From positions 23,636,945 through 23,700,944 of the forward strand of contig OY294049.1 in NCBI GenBank assembly GCA_958510825.1: a DNA stretch of 64,000 nucleotides, written 5' to 3'. Below the pieces are notes generated by a model. That model was given only the letters and a program-made list of their open reading frames with translations, was not told the origin of the DNA and made no database searches. The stretch comes from Brachypterus glaber (Eukaryota > Arthropoda > Insecta > Coleoptera > Kateretidae). The position numbers and the translations under genes were made by a program. This document shows positions 1 to 10,665 of this stretch, piece after piece. Each line of letters begins with the position of its first letter. Positions within the stretch are counted from its first letter, which is position 1.

Positions 1-1045
1 AAAAGTTTTGATTTATTTATATGAAAATGAATAGTATTTACTGAGCTAATATTAAAAAGTATTGATATAATTATTTATTTGTTTATTGATTTTGTCATAT
101 AGTCATGGAGAACCCCCAATAAGCTTTTGGTATGTGCTAGGATGCTATAGTAACACAAGAGACTGAATTTTCCATCAGTAGGATTCCCAAATTGTATTTT
201 TTTTTAAGTGAAAGTAGGTACCTTATTTTAATACTTTATTAAAAAGTGGAACTACCTCTTTGGTTTAGCAATCGATTGAATATTTTTATCAAAGTAGGGT
301 TTTCTGCAAATGTGGAGATTATTGGACTTTTCCCTTTTATAATTTCTTGAAAAGATGCGCCTCGTATAGATTTTTATTTTTAAGTTTTTTTTTTATTTCC
401 CTTTTTATTAAATATAATTTTTTTTGTAAATTTAATTTAAGTTGAACGTGCTGTTCCTAAGTTGTCGTGGCACACAGAAGGGCTGCTTTTTTAAAAGTGT
501 TTAAATATAATAGAAGTACATGCATATTTTGTTTTTAATGTAGTGTAATATTTGAAAATTTAAAAGCCAACGTATAAGTATGACTATTCTATCACGTAGT
601 GATGTGAAGGGTATAATAAAAAGATGTTTTTTGTGTATCCTGCAGGGATGAATGATTGGAAAGAAATGTAGTATAGAAGGCTTAAATGTGTTTGTGAATG
701 TTTGACCTCCGGCAAACCGACATATTTCCGGAACATAGGGATATTAATTATTTACAGAAAACTTGAGTATCCTGCCCTAAAGCTCAATCATCGACTACAT
801 GCCATAACATTTTCCATTATTTTGGTTATTTAACTTGCCAAGAAATAATTCTTTGTCTGGTCATATTTGTAATCCTAAAATTTTAGTAATATATAAAAAA
901 CATAAATATTTACTACAATGACAAAAAACTATCCTTTATAATTTGGAAGAAGAAACATAACATCATGCGAAAAGCGACCCCAACCTTAAAAAAAATATTA
1001 GTATTATTTTTTTGTTTATTTTATTTATTTACTTATTTATTGATT
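1..1045. other. AT-rich sequence without a recognisable gene
   Basis: No supported coding region. A short stretch near 62-135 (TTTA-rich tract followed by GTCATGGAGAACCCCCAATA) resembles 23105-23160, so it is probably a shared dispersed repeat or the 3' end of a minus-strand retroelement with a (TAAA)n tail. The rest looks like ordinary AT-rich intergenic DNA. Confidence 0.5.
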
Positions 1046-1140
1046 CGTTTTATTATAAATTCATTAATTTATTTATTTATTCATTTATTCATTTATTTAT
1101 TTAATCATTTAATCGTTTATTCATTTGTTCATTTGTTCAT
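1046..1140. repeat. Left remnant of the TTCATTTA/TTCATTTG octamer minisatellite
   Basis: Irregular TTATT and TTCATTTA units pass into clean TTCATTTG units that stop at 1140, exactly where an inverted-repeat element begins. The same units resume at 1515, so this is the left part of one array. The 78-residue ORF across it (965-1201) is a by-product of a stop-free repeat, not a gene. Confidence 0.75.
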
Positions 1141-1516
1141 TTCGATACCCCCAAGCAACAAACTCATATATTGTAATTTTTCACGACAGCTAAATTTCTA
1201 AAATATTTTTTTTTGTTATTTAAGGGTGGGTAAATGATTGAAGTGGAAAAGAAAGCCATGCGATAAGTCATTTGAAAGCTTATAAAATTCTCTATTTAAC
1301 TGTATAAGTATTTATTGTTTATTTATTGTTTGTTTCTGATAATATTAAAGTTTAAAATTTTTTACTTTAGTGTTTTTAGGTAAACTTTTGGTTAAAATGG
1401 CCTGTGGAGAAATCTGAGTAGTACCACCATGTGTGTCTTTTTTCAAGGCGTTTACCTATGGTATAACTCAAAATGGGTCTAACTTGAGTTACGTCCTTGT
1501 TGCTTGGGAGTGTCGA
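1141..1516. mobile_element. MITE-like element inserted in the octamer array
   Basis: The left end CGATACCCCCAAGCAACAA is matched in reverse complement by the right end TTGTTGCTTGGGAGTGTCG, about 19 bp with two mismatches. Both flanks are TTCATTTG/GATTTGTT octamers, so a ~375 bp element seems to have interrupted a pre-existing array. Inside, 1255-1305 (TCATTTGAAAGCTTATAAAA and following) matches part of the arms of the inverted-repeat element at 23239-23946. There is no coding capacity. The superfamily is unknown. Confidence 0.6.
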
Positions 1517-2573
1517 TTTGTTGATTTGTTGATTTGTTAATTTGTTCATTTGTGCATTTGTTCATTTTTTCATTTGTTCATTTGTTCATTTGTTCATTTG
1601 TTCAATTGTTCATTTGTTCATTTGTTCATTTGTTCATTTGTTCATTTGTTGATTTGTTGATTTGTTCATTTGTTCATTTGTTCATTTGTTCATTTATTCA
1701 TTTGTTCATTTGTTCATTTGTTCATTTGTTCATTTGTTCATTTGTTCATTTGTTCATTTGTTCATTTGTTCATTTGTTCATTTGTTCATTTGTTCATTTG
1801 TTCATTTGTTCATTTGTTCATTTGTTCATTTGTTCATTTGTTCATTTGTTCATTTGTTCATTTGTTCATTTGTTCATTTTATTCATTTGTTCATTTGTTC
1901 ATTTGTTCATTTGTTCATTTGTTCATTTGTTCATTTGTTCATTTGTTCATTTGTTCATTTGTTCATTTGTTCATTTGTTCATTTGTTCATTTGTTCATTT
2001 GTTCATTTGTTCATTTGTTCATTTGTTCATTTGTTCATTTGTTCATTTGTTCATTTGTTCATTTGTTCATTTGTTCATTTGTTCATTTGTTCATTTGTTC
2101 ATTTGTTCATTTGTTCATTTATTCATTTATTCATTTATTCATTTATTCATTTATTCATTTATTCATTTATTCATTTATTCATTTATTCATTTATTCATTT
2201 ATTCATTTATTCATTTATTCATTTATTCATTTATTCATTTATTCATTTATTCATTTATTCATTTATTCATTTATTCATTTATTCATTTATTCATTTATTC
2301 ATTTATTCATTTATTCATTTATTCATTTATTCATTTATTCATTTATTCATTTATTCATTTATTCATTTATTCATTTATTCATTTATTCATTTATTCATTT
2401 ATTCATTTATTCATTTATTCATTTATTCATTTATTCATTTATTCATTTATTCATTTATTCATTTATTCATTTATTCATTTATTCATTTATTCATTTATTC
2501 ATTTATTCATTTATTCATTTATTCATTTATTCATTTATTCATTTATTCATTTATTCATTTATTCATTTATTTT
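1515..2573. repeat. Octamer minisatellite, TTCATTTG block then TTCATTTA block
   Basis: About 130 head-to-tail 8 bp units. From 1515 to about 2115 they are almost all TTCATTTG, with a few GATTTGTT variants at the left edge, one A-type unit near 1691 and one slipped unit near 1880. From about 2118 to 2573 they are all TTCATTTA. The switch is a sharp boundary. Eight is not a multiple of three and no unit creates a stop, so all three forward frames stay open and read the same 8-residue peptide repeat. The long ORFs (1534-2631, 1662-2600, 1670-2650) are therefore not genes. Confidence 0.97.
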
Positions 2574-2734
2574 CATTCATTCACTCATATATTTATTTAA
2601 TTATTATTTCATTTATTTTATATTTATTTAATTATTTTTATTATTGCTAACACAGAATCAGAGTGTAGAGAGCATATAGAATCTTAAATAATAGTACACG
2701 GTCTGACTTTTTTTTTGTAGATAACAAAAAAAAT
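2574..2734. other. AT-rich right flank of the minisatellite
   Basis: TTTATTTAATTATT-like decayed units up to about 2645, then non-repetitive AT-rich sequence. No gene seen. Confidence 0.4.
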
Positions 2735-3295
2735 GGCCCAACGGGAAACTAGGCCTAAACCATTCCTTATATGTCTGGATTTTATTTTAGACTAGATTTT
2801 AAATAATCCATCGACGAAAGAAAAATTTATTCAACTGTTTATTTTTGCAGTGTATTTTTTTGGATCAAATTTATTAAATTAGCCAATAATATTAAACTTT
2901 TGTTATAAAACTTATAGATATTTTAACTGTTTTGGGTAGCTGACTTCAACTGTTTTGGGTAGCTGACTTCAAAAATATTTATACAATATTTATACATTGT
3001 ATATTATAATACATACTTAAGCAAAATATGCAGATCATAGTTTGCCATGGTTTATATTTCTTGAACAAAAACTTTTTCAGCAAAACTGAAATTATTTTTA
3101 AAATCATATACCCAAAATTAGTTGAAAACAGTAAAAATATCTAAATAATTTAATAAACTTGGTTTAAACACTACACTGAAAAAAATAAAAAGTTGAATAA
3201 TTTTTTTCGTCGATGGATTATTTTAAATCTAGTATGAAATGAAAGCTAGACTTATATGGAACAGTTTAAGACTAGTTTCGCACTAAAAAATCGAG
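2735..3295. mobile_element. Long-inverted-repeat (foldback) element
   Basis: The left arm (about 2735-2930) is the imperfect reverse complement of the right arm (about 3115-3295). Shared blocks include TAATCCATCGACGAAA near 2806 and TTTCGTCGATGGATTA near 3206, and GGGAAACTAGG against CTAGTTTCGC at the outer ends. No coding capacity. Arms of ~180 bp are much longer than typical MITE ends, so foldback describes it better. Confidence 0.7.
2925..2970. repeat. Perfect 23 bp tandem duplication
   Basis: A 23 bp unit beginning AACTGTTTTGGGTAGC occurs twice head to tail (2925-2947 and 2948-2970) with no mismatch, inside the foldback element. The identity implies a recent slippage event. Confidence 0.9.
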
Positions 3296-3662
3296 CCGTG
3301 AGTTTCTTTAATTTATTTTAAAAAAATATTCTTATTATAGATCCACCCTATTTTCTATGCCTGACTGGCAGACTTAAAACAGGGAGTTTAAAATCCCCGA
3401 TTTTGATGTCCCGTCACGAACCTCTACTGAGCCTTACCCGAGAATGCAATAGGGGCCTATTTCACCCCCCTTAAGTGCTTTTTGGAAGTCGATACTTTTT
3501 ATTCCAATACACAAATTACTATTAGTCGGTATTTAGAGTTTTGAATTTCTGCTAATTTTAATTTATATATTTTTATGACTAGGCACACTGATAAAAAATT
3601 TCATGTAAAATTACGTTTAACAAATACGGTTATTTTGTTGCCATGGCCTGTACCGAAATATT
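3296..3662. other. No recognisable feature
   Basis: Non-coding sequence, slightly less AT-rich than the surroundings. I see no repeat partner elsewhere in the window. Confidence 0.4.
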
Positions 3663-3900
3663 AGAATAGAAGAATAGAATAGAATATCCTTTATTCATTA
3701 ATTAAAACTGTAGACACACTAGGATTTACAATTTTGAATATGAATGTTGTCATCGCGAATAATAAATAACTAATAAATAAATAACTAACTAAATAAATAA
3801 TAATCATACAAAAAAATAAATAATAACATAATAAACAAATAAATAACAATAAGAAGTCACGCACAAAATACATAATACACTGCCGCACATTAAATTCCGA
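3663..3900 (-). mobile_element. Probable 3' end of a non-LTR retrotransposon, minus strand
   Basis: Read on the minus strand, an AT-rich stretch ends in AATGAATAAAGGATATTCTA followed by an (ATTCT)n microsatellite tail (3663-3687). This is the layout seen at the other LINE ends here: short 3' UTR, AATAAA-like motif, simple tandem tail. No reverse transcriptase sequence remains. The 65-residue minus ORF inside it reads low-complexity AT-rich DNA and is not a gene. Confidence 0.4.
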
Positions 3901-4554
3901 ACATCTAAAAAATTGATATTTTTTAAATTCAAATATTTCGAAAACTAATTAATGGATTTGACTAATTCTTTTTTAGTTTTAAAGCTAAAACATTCTCTAC
4001 TTTTGTTTTTTTTTAAGAATGATTAAAAAAAATTTGTTCGTATTAACAGCAACAAATAATGTACAACTATGTTTCTTATCCCATCTACTAGGACTTTCAT
4101 GGTACGCCACTGAAACTGTTTATCAAATTCTTAAAGTCTTTCTTATTGCCGCAGTTTTAACGAATATTTTCTTTTTTATTTTTTTACTTTTTTCCTTTTG
4201 GTTTATTTGTTCATTTGTTCATTTGTCTAGAATCGTAATTTTTTATTTAAATAGGTATTTTTTCATACACTAACCAAAAACATGATTTAGTTCCTCGGTT
4301 ATTACAAAAACACAGAATGTATTTTACATTTTTATACAAAAATAAGTTTTTTTTTAGATTTTATCTAAAAGCGCAACTCTTTGTATAATAAACCTGTATA
4401 AAAAGTTTAATTTATAGGCCTAGGCAGCAAAAGTAAAATTGTCGACGTTGATTGGTTGACTGACATTGAAACTGTTGACGTTTGAGTCCTAACCTCAAAT
4501 TTTTAGTCAAAAATACAAATGTATTTATTAATATATTACAATCGATCAAAAAAT
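3901..4554. other. No gene; short octamer patch at 4201-4226
   Basis: AT-rich sequence. The only notable item is a three-unit patch of TTCATTTG at about 4208-4226, the same octamer as the large array 2 kb to the left. Confidence 0.45.
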
Positions 4555-4678
4555 TTTGTATGATACACGGACGATAACTGTTTTTAGGGCGATTACGCTG
4601 GCCAACCTTGCTCTCCGAGCTCGGATGGAAATCTTCGTAATCGCCCCAAAAATAGTATTTTTCGTCCTTGTATAATGA
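4555..4678. mobile_element. Short hairpin MITE
   Basis: The left arm 4555-4597, ending TTAGGGCGATTACG, pairs with the right arm 4634-4678, starting CGTAATCGCCCC. Arms are ~43 bp with a few mismatches around a ~36 bp GC-richer loop. No coding capacity. Confidence 0.7.
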
Positions 4679-4763
4679 ACTACTATTAATTAAAAGTCCA
4701 AACGAAATATCAGTTCGTGATACAAGGTTGGGTACCGGTGTTTTTTTATCGAATTTTACTCAT

Positions 4764-4855
4764 ATTAATCTCAATTTTTGGAAAATGCAACACCTGCTAA
4801 TTTAGCAGTGCTAAAGCAGTCGTTGCATTTTCGTCATTAAGATTAATATTTGTAA
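4764..4855. repeat. Imperfect inverted repeat
   Basis: ATTAATCTCAATTTTTGG...GAAAATGCAAC near 4764-4791 is answered by GTTGCATTTTCGTC...TTAAGATTAAT near 4822-4850. The loop contains a small palindrome, CTGCTAATTTAGCAG. It overlaps a 73-residue minus ORF (4797-5018) that I do not recognise and do not call. Confidence 0.5.
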
Positions 4856-5014
4856 AATGTATGTAAAAACCACCGATACTTAATCTAGTATCACTTGTTA
4901 TATTACACCTGATAATATAATTATATTTCTCTATCGATTTTAAATTTACTTCACAAAACTCGCACCTGATTTTTTTTAAATAACTAGGTGGGTACCCCCT
5001 GCTTGATTCACTCG

Positions 5015-5136
5015 CCAACCCCCGGGTTTATTAAAAGTTGACAGAGGATAACCCCTGCACGCTTTCTCACCAACCCCCGGGTTTAATAAAAGTTGACAGA
5101 GGATAAAAGGGAGACAGAGGAAGGGAGACAGAGGAA
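5015..5136. repeat. 55 bp direct duplication plus 14 bp tandem pair
   Basis: CCAACCCCCGGGTTTATTAA and the following ~17 bp (5015-5051) recur at 5070-5106 with one difference, a period of 55 bp. Next to it GGGAGACAGAGGAA is repeated twice (5109-5122, 5123-5136). The unit is GC-rich for this window. Confidence 0.85.
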
Positions 5137-5699
5137 AAAACTATTTTATATAATAGACTGAAGTATATAACTCTAACAGACGCTACGTTGACATGAAAAC
5201 GGCCCAATTGTGAATCTTTATCAATTTGATAAAACAAGAATGATTTCGTCATCTCGAGATTATTATAAACCAATTACATCGCTACTTAAACACGTGTAAT
5301 ATTACATAGATTACATAATTACGTAATGCATTACATTAATGTATTCTTATGTAAAACGCAAACGAAAATTTATACCCCACGTCATATTATACAGGTCTGG
5401 ACTGAAAAGGGGTATGCTAATAATCCAGTAAATCTTCCCAGATGCCCAACGCGAATAAACTTAAAAAACACATTATTTGGGCCCTTAGGAACACTAAAAA
5501 ATTTTAATTTTATACGCGATTCCGATTTTTAGAATGAGCCCTGAAATGGGAGATGCTATAAGCAGCATTAAGGCTCGAAATACAAAGTCTAGAAAAAAAC
5601 AATTTAAGGTTTAAATAATATTTAAACCCTGTATTTGATATTTATAATTTAATTTATAAATTATAAAAGTAAACGTAATTCCTGAGAATCTGAATTATA
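5137..5699. other. No recognisable feature
   Basis: AT-rich sequence. The 68-residue ORFs on either strand (5067-5273, 5326-5532) show no family signature and are not called. Confidence 0.4.
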
Positions 5700-6470
5700 G
5701 GGTAGTAGTAGTAGTAGTAAGGGTGGGGAGCCTACAAGCCAGGCAACTAGGCCATTATGGCCCTTTTTGCCAGCCCCGAGCTGTCCCAGCCACACATCTA
5801 CCCTACTCCCTGCCTAAACCTGCCGGACCTCCTTATAAAGGTCGCGATATCTATCCAGGCAAGGGTACGCAACTCCTCTCTTCGGAGAGTTGCCACTCCG
5901 TAGATCTCCTGCCGTATTCTGCCGAACCGATAGCATTGTCCTAGGAAATGGAAGGACGATTCTTCGTCTATCCCACAACCCGAACGGACGGGGTCGTTAC
6001 CGACCTTCATCTTGAACAGGTGCCTTCCTAGTCCACAGTGACCCGTGAGGATCCCTGTGAGTTGGCTGATCGTGGCTCGGCTTCTTCCTAGTAGCCACGC
6101 TGTTTTTGACTTGCTTGGACCGGAAAGGAAGTCCTTTGCCTGTCTGCAGTTCATGACCGTTGACCAGCTTTCCCTTAGTTTTTCTCCAGCCCACGTGTTA
6201 AGGGCTGATGTGACTTGTTTCCTTGTAATACCAAGCATGGGTTCGGGTCCCATGCACGGAGTCTCGGCTCCGCAAGTTCGTCTGCCTTCTTGTTGCCTGG
6301 TATCCCGCTGTGTCCAGGGACCCATACAAGGTGGACTCTTTTGTTCCTCGCTAGCTCCTCCAGGGCTTCTATGCATTCCTGCACAAGACTGGATCTTGTA
6401 CCGGGTGCACTGAGAGCCTTGAGGGCTGCTTGGTTACTTATAGGGTAACTGGTCCTAATATGGATCACAT
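5700..6470 (-). pseudogene. 5'-truncated, frameshifted LINE tail with RNase H domain
   Basis: Decayed C-terminal end of a non-LTR retrotransposon polyprotein. Read from 6470 downward, the first frame (to about 6271) has an RNase H-like domain: NQAALKAL, then VHLVWVPGHSGIPGN and KKADELA, which carries the late catalytic Asp. The Asp usually found just before the QAALKAL block is missing (ISNQAAL here). At about 6271 the frame shifts; the second frame (to about 5798) continues with GAETPCMGPEP, LTGILTGHCGLGRHL and CGIDEESSFHFL, a Cys/His-containing tail typical of RNase H-bearing LINEs of the I/R1/Jockey groups. Everything upstream of RNase H is absent, so this is a normal 5' truncation. The 3' end runs into a (TAC)n microsatellite tail at about 5701-5719. 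The base composition is far more GC-rich than the surroundings, fitting a transposed coding segment. Exact clade is not resolved. Confidence 0.88.
5701..5719 (-). repeat. (TAC)n microsatellite tail of the LINE
   Basis: GTAGTAGTAGTAGTAGTA on the plus strand, i.e. (TAC)n at the 3' end of the minus-strand LINE remnant. Confidence 0.8.
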
Positions 6471-8040
6471 TGTAAAACACTGTTATATGCTATTTTTACC
6501 TTTATTATATAGGCAAATGTTACGTAACGGACGATTTGATCAAATGTTCACCAGAAATTGAAGAAATACGGTGATCTGTAATGCCGTTTGTCCACATAAA
6601 AAAACAAATGAGATGTCAATGAAAAAATTAATATAATTTGGTATTTTGCAAGTTTTCTAGTATTGAATGCCATTGAATGCCAACGTTGACACGTCGTCAA
6701 ACTACGTCTTAATGTTTCTTGGGAACGAAGAATATATTCTCTTCGTTATATACAAATCAACATATTCTTGATTTAAGAAACATTTTTTTATGTGTAATAA
6801 TATAGACCAAAATAATAAAATCGACCTCATTATTTTCTCCTTCAATTAATAAGCTAATATTATAAAAAGTAATTATGAAATAAAAAAAAACGTATTTTAT
6901 TTAAATTTTTATTAATCATACGCGATCGTTATGTCAAGTGATTTTTCATCTTTTCTGGGACACTATAGTATATGAATGTTGTAAAAATAAAAATCAAACG
7001 AGAATCAAATAAGAACTGAAGGTAAGATTAATAGTAAGCAAAAATTTATTTAAATGAAATTTTTAATACATAAGGTACAGAAAAGCATCTTCATTTTTGT
7101 GATTTCTTATTTCGTTTCTACTATTTTCTTATATACTTCGAGCTCAGTTTTTATGCTCTTTTTAATACGAAAGCTTGAGATTTTTTATTTTAATTAAGAA
7201 TAAAACGTTGAATAAATCCCAGAATAAACATTGAGTTTACCTTCTTTTAAAAATAATATTAAGCATAGCTTGTCAAATTCTTGAAATAAAAATTACAAAC
7301 AAGCCTTTAATAAAAATTTTACTTTAGAACATTCGATAATAAAATAAACCAAGCAAAAAAGTCATGCTTATTTAACAGAGTGATACAAAAATAGGTTATA
7401 ACCTCGGTTATAACATTAACTATAATTTCGCCGTTCTTTCACACGATTTTGAGGTATATTTTTGCAACGTTGTCTGTAAATTTCTGATTTTTTTTTTATG
7501 TTTTACTACATGAAAGACTACCCTATTGCCAAATTCGAAACGCAACGTTAGATATAATAAGCCCCTCCCATTTCGAACCAAAATCCCTAGATTTAAAATT
7601 ATCGATTATACCGTTCTAGAATAAAAGGCGTATACTCCATGTCATTTAATATTTCTTAAAACTTAAAATGAGATAATTTCTGATTGAATTAAAAGTTTTA
7701 TTGCTTGTTTGGTGTTTGCATTGGTTTACGTTAACGTTGGGTTGGTTTGGTTTTTTGTTGGTTTTGTGTTTTTTTTTTTTAATGGGGTGCGTTGGTTCAC
7801 GTTAACGTAGGTTTTTGCGCCTGTTTGTCGTTTTTTTTGTAATAAAAATTGTTGGACCTGTTGTTGTGTGGACCTTATGTGCACCGGCCCCACTTTTTTT
7901 TTAATTACATACTTCTGATTATTAGAATTATCAATTTAAATTGTATTTTGGCCCTGCGGAAGGTAGGTAAGCCCACTCTGTATATTGGAAAACAAAATTT
8001 TAACTTGAATACTCTACAAATCTGTGCTTCCATTATTTAA
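6471..8040. other. No gene recognised
   Basis: About 1.6 kb of AT-rich DNA with a few small inverted repeats (for example ACGAAGA...TCTTCGT near 6726-6745) and a GTTTACGTTAACGT / GTTCACGTTAACGT pair at about 7725 and 7795. The 63-residue ORF at 7849-8040 has no family signature. Confidence 0.4.
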
Positions 8041-8470
8041 AACAGATAAAATTAAAGCGTATACGCTCTTTTAACCTATTTCGGCAATCTTAAATCTGTT
8101 TTCCCCCCAAAAAAAACAAGCAGGGTTCCACAGAACCTACAAAATTCGATGTAACGTTACGTACTCTGCCAAATTTATAAGTATGAAAACTAAAGTTTTT
8201 AGAGGTTATCTCCAAAACTAAGCGGATAAGGTGCAAATTCGGTTTCAGAGCCTCAAAATACATAGGAATACAGTGGTCCCCAAAGACGTTTTTGACCTTT
8301 CTTTTTAGTTTCTGTATAGACACAAAAAAAAGTTTAAGAATTAGTTTTGGAGATAACCTTGAAAAGCATTATTTTCGGTCGAGTTAACGAGTATAACGTT
8401 TTCTGAGGATATCTTGAAAACTAGTCCTATGAGGTCCTATTTTGACCTCAAATTCGGATTCATCACTTTA
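8041..8470. repeat. Unclassified dispersed repeat (left part)
   Basis: This stretch repeats phrases such as AAAATACATAGGAA and GGAGATAACCT that recur at 9405-9425 and 63625-63650. It appears to be the left part of a repeat that continues after the inserted element at 8471-9404. Confidence 0.45.
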
Positions 8471-9404
8471 CACAGAAAAAAAGGATATCTTGAATCAAAG
8501 CAAAACGATCTTGAACCAAGGTCGCCATGGCTTTCGACATGTTCAACGCCATGACTGTCGTGGATCTAGTCGGCCGTGATCTTGGCATTTGAGGTTCTAG
8601 ATTTAAAGACATTTCCTTAAATCAAAGCCACTTAAACCATTTTATTTGATCATATTATCTTAAACCAAGTATGTAATTATCTTGATTCAAGTACATATTA
8701 TCTTTATCCAATATCATATTATCTTACACCAAGTCTTGGTTTAAAATAATATCTTGATTGAAGAGAATTATAATCTTGATTTAAGATTATGATTCTCTTG
8801 ATTCAAGATCATATTATCTTAAACCAAGACTTGGTGCTTGATAAAGACCCCACAGTCAGGTTCCAGGGTTAATAGAATGGTAAATATATTGAAAAAATTT
8901 CCCCACACATGTATAATATTATTTCGCACGCCTATGAAATATGATACTTTCTTACTCTGTTAATAGTGTGAAATTTGGTTTCATAGGCGGTCGTAGGAAA
9001 AAGCACTTGTTTTTAAAGAAAAACTTTATGCAACGCCATTGCAAAATGGCGCTTATAGGTATAAATTATTTAAAGCTACTTACCCGTTAATTTTTTAAGT
9101 AAATTTGAAAAAAAAAACAACCTAACTTCTCTCCCGCGCATATCTTGAACTACTGCGCAAATTGTCTGCCACAACGGGCGAGTCTACTGTATATCTACGT
9201 GGGGTGAGGCCGGAAAACTCTTTACCGTAAGATCCTTGACACAAGGATTTTTCTATCAAGAGAATAATTAAAGGAAACCAAGGTCACAGATAATCTTAAA
9301 CCGAGGATAAATGATCTTAAAAGAAGATTATTACCTCGATTTAAGATAATATAAATCCAAGATAATTTATTATCTTCTGCCAAGATAACCTTTTTTTTTC
9401 TGTG
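8471..9404. mobile_element. DNA-transposon-like element rich in CTTGATTCAAG/CTTAAACCAAG motifs
   Basis: The ends are inverted: left CACAGAAAAAAAGGATATCT, right AGATAACC(T)nCTGTG. Between them TATCTTAAACCAAG and TCTTGATTCAAG-type motifs occur many times in both orientations (8500-8850 and 9280-9390), a cluster of palindromic near-copies. The target duplication is unclear. The element interrupts a repeat whose sequence (CAAAATACATAGGAA) resumes immediately after 9404. Confidence 0.6.
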
Positions 9405-9572
9405 CAAAATACATAGGAAAGGGTATTTGACCTTTTTTTGTGTGGCTGTGTACTTCTCATGAAAGTGAATAAGGATTTTTATCATAATGTTCAGCTTATT
9501 AGTACCTAATACTTAATTATAATTAATATACTGAGAATTTATAACTGTAATAAATATTGAAGGTATTTGCAT
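9405..9572. repeat. Dispersed repeat, right part
   Basis: CAAAATACATAGGAAAGGGT and following sequence matches 8255-8275 and 63630-63650, so it looks like the continuation of the repeat interrupted at 8470. Confidence 0.4.
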
Positions 9573-9701
9573 ATATAGAACCCCACGAAAGTTTAGTAAA
9601 CATTCATTGGTTGTTACAGTAATTAATACTTAACGTTGTTACAGTTCTAATAACGATAACAAACAGTTCATGTTTACTAAACTTTCGTGGGATTCCATAT
9701 A
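9573..9701. mobile_element. Short MITE with ~29 bp terminal inverted repeats
   Basis: The left end CCCCACGAAAGTTTAGTAAA (9581-9600) is matched by the reverse complement of TTTACTAAACTTTCGTGGG (9673-9691). Homology extends outward to TATAGAA / TTCCATA. Total ~128 bp, no coding. The outermost TATA on both sides fits a TA target but does not prove it. Confidence 0.78.
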
Positions 9702-10334
9702 GGGTAAAACCCCCAATTATTGGCAATTTAAGAAATTTTCCACATATATTTCATTATAAGTTATAAAATATTTTATGCTATCAAGAATAAAATATTTTAC
9801 ATCATTTAGTAGTTATTCTATTTTATATATTATATAAAATTTAAACTGATATCTTAATAATTATAATCTTAAAGAATTTTTTAAATTAATTACAAGAATA
9901 CACAATTTCGTATTATTTGCACCTCTTTTCTAATGATTGGCATTCAGATATCCCTATTATTGGCACCTAATTTTTGCTTTAAAGCAACGGAAAATTACTG
10001 AGTACCTACTTTTTTTTGAATAAGAAACATTTTAGTATCAAAATAAAATATTTAAATTGGAATATTGCAGTTTTATACATATTAACTAAAGGCTGTAAAC
10101 AAAAACTAAAATTTACTTTAGAACTACAAAATTTTAAATATCTCTATATTAAAGTTAAAATATTAGTTACTTAATACTAATTCGTATCTATAAAATAATA
10201 CCTAGTTACCTAGGTACACTTATCTAAAATAATTATGCTTTTACACTAATTTTGATGCGGAAGTTTTGAATACAATAAACCTGTGGCAATAATAGGAATT
10301 TAATATAGTTTGGACACCTATAAAGAAAAATTAT
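9702..10334. other. AT-rich stretch with scattered ATTATTGGCA motifs
   Basis: CAATTATTGGCA (9713), CTATTATTGGCAC (9952) and the inverse GTGGCAATAATAGG (10273) lie in otherwise plain AT-rich DNA. This could be the remains of an element with internal end-like motifs, as at 58039-59423, but the ends are not convincing. No gene. Confidence 0.3.
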
Positions 10335-10665
10335 CTATATAATATAAAAAAATAAAAAAAAAAACTAAATTTTTAAACGTCAGTTCAAAGTATTTATTTA
10401 AGCAAATGCCATTGAAAGGCTACATGATTTTTATGAAAATTTCAAGAAATATAATTTCTGTTAATAATTTATTTTATTATTTGAATAAAAATAGTTAAAT
10501 TGTACTATAGTGAAAAAAATAATATATAAACCACGGTAGAGAAGACAAGTATAACCTCGCACTCTTCAATTCCTCGCTGCTATGCAGCTAGGGATTTAAT
10601 ACGCTCGGTTATAAAAAATATCTTCTCTACCTTGGTATATAATTACTATTACAATATAGATACAA
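10335..10665 (+). repeat. Hairpin-tailed repeat family, copy 1
   Basis: This ~330 bp segment is homologous to 21572-21850 read in reverse complement. Shared blocks include ACTAAATTTTTAAACGTCAG, TTTTTATGAAAATTTCAAGA and AATAAAAATAGTTAAAT. It ends in a hairpin whose arms are AAACCACGGTAGAGAAGA (about 10531-10548) and TCTTCTCTACCTTGGTAT (10621-10638), so the two stem bases differ (ACCACGG against ATACCAAGG). No coding capacity. Probably a non-autonomous mobile element. Confidence 0.75.

Noticed and set aside
1515..2573. CRISPR array
   Set aside because: Contiguous 8 bp units without spacers, in eukaryotic-type DNA.
1534..2650. Three overlapping ORFs of 312-365 codons
   Set aside because: They read the octamer minisatellite; every frame is open because the unit has no stop. 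Low-complexity peptide, no start context, no domain.
4797..5018. 73-residue minus ORF with Cys residues
   Set aside because: Overlaps an inverted repeat and a direct duplication; no family recognised and no supporting context.
5723..6448. Plus-strand ORFs opposite the LINE RNase H region
   Set aside because: Shadows of the GC-richer minus-strand LINE coding remnant; no domains of their own.
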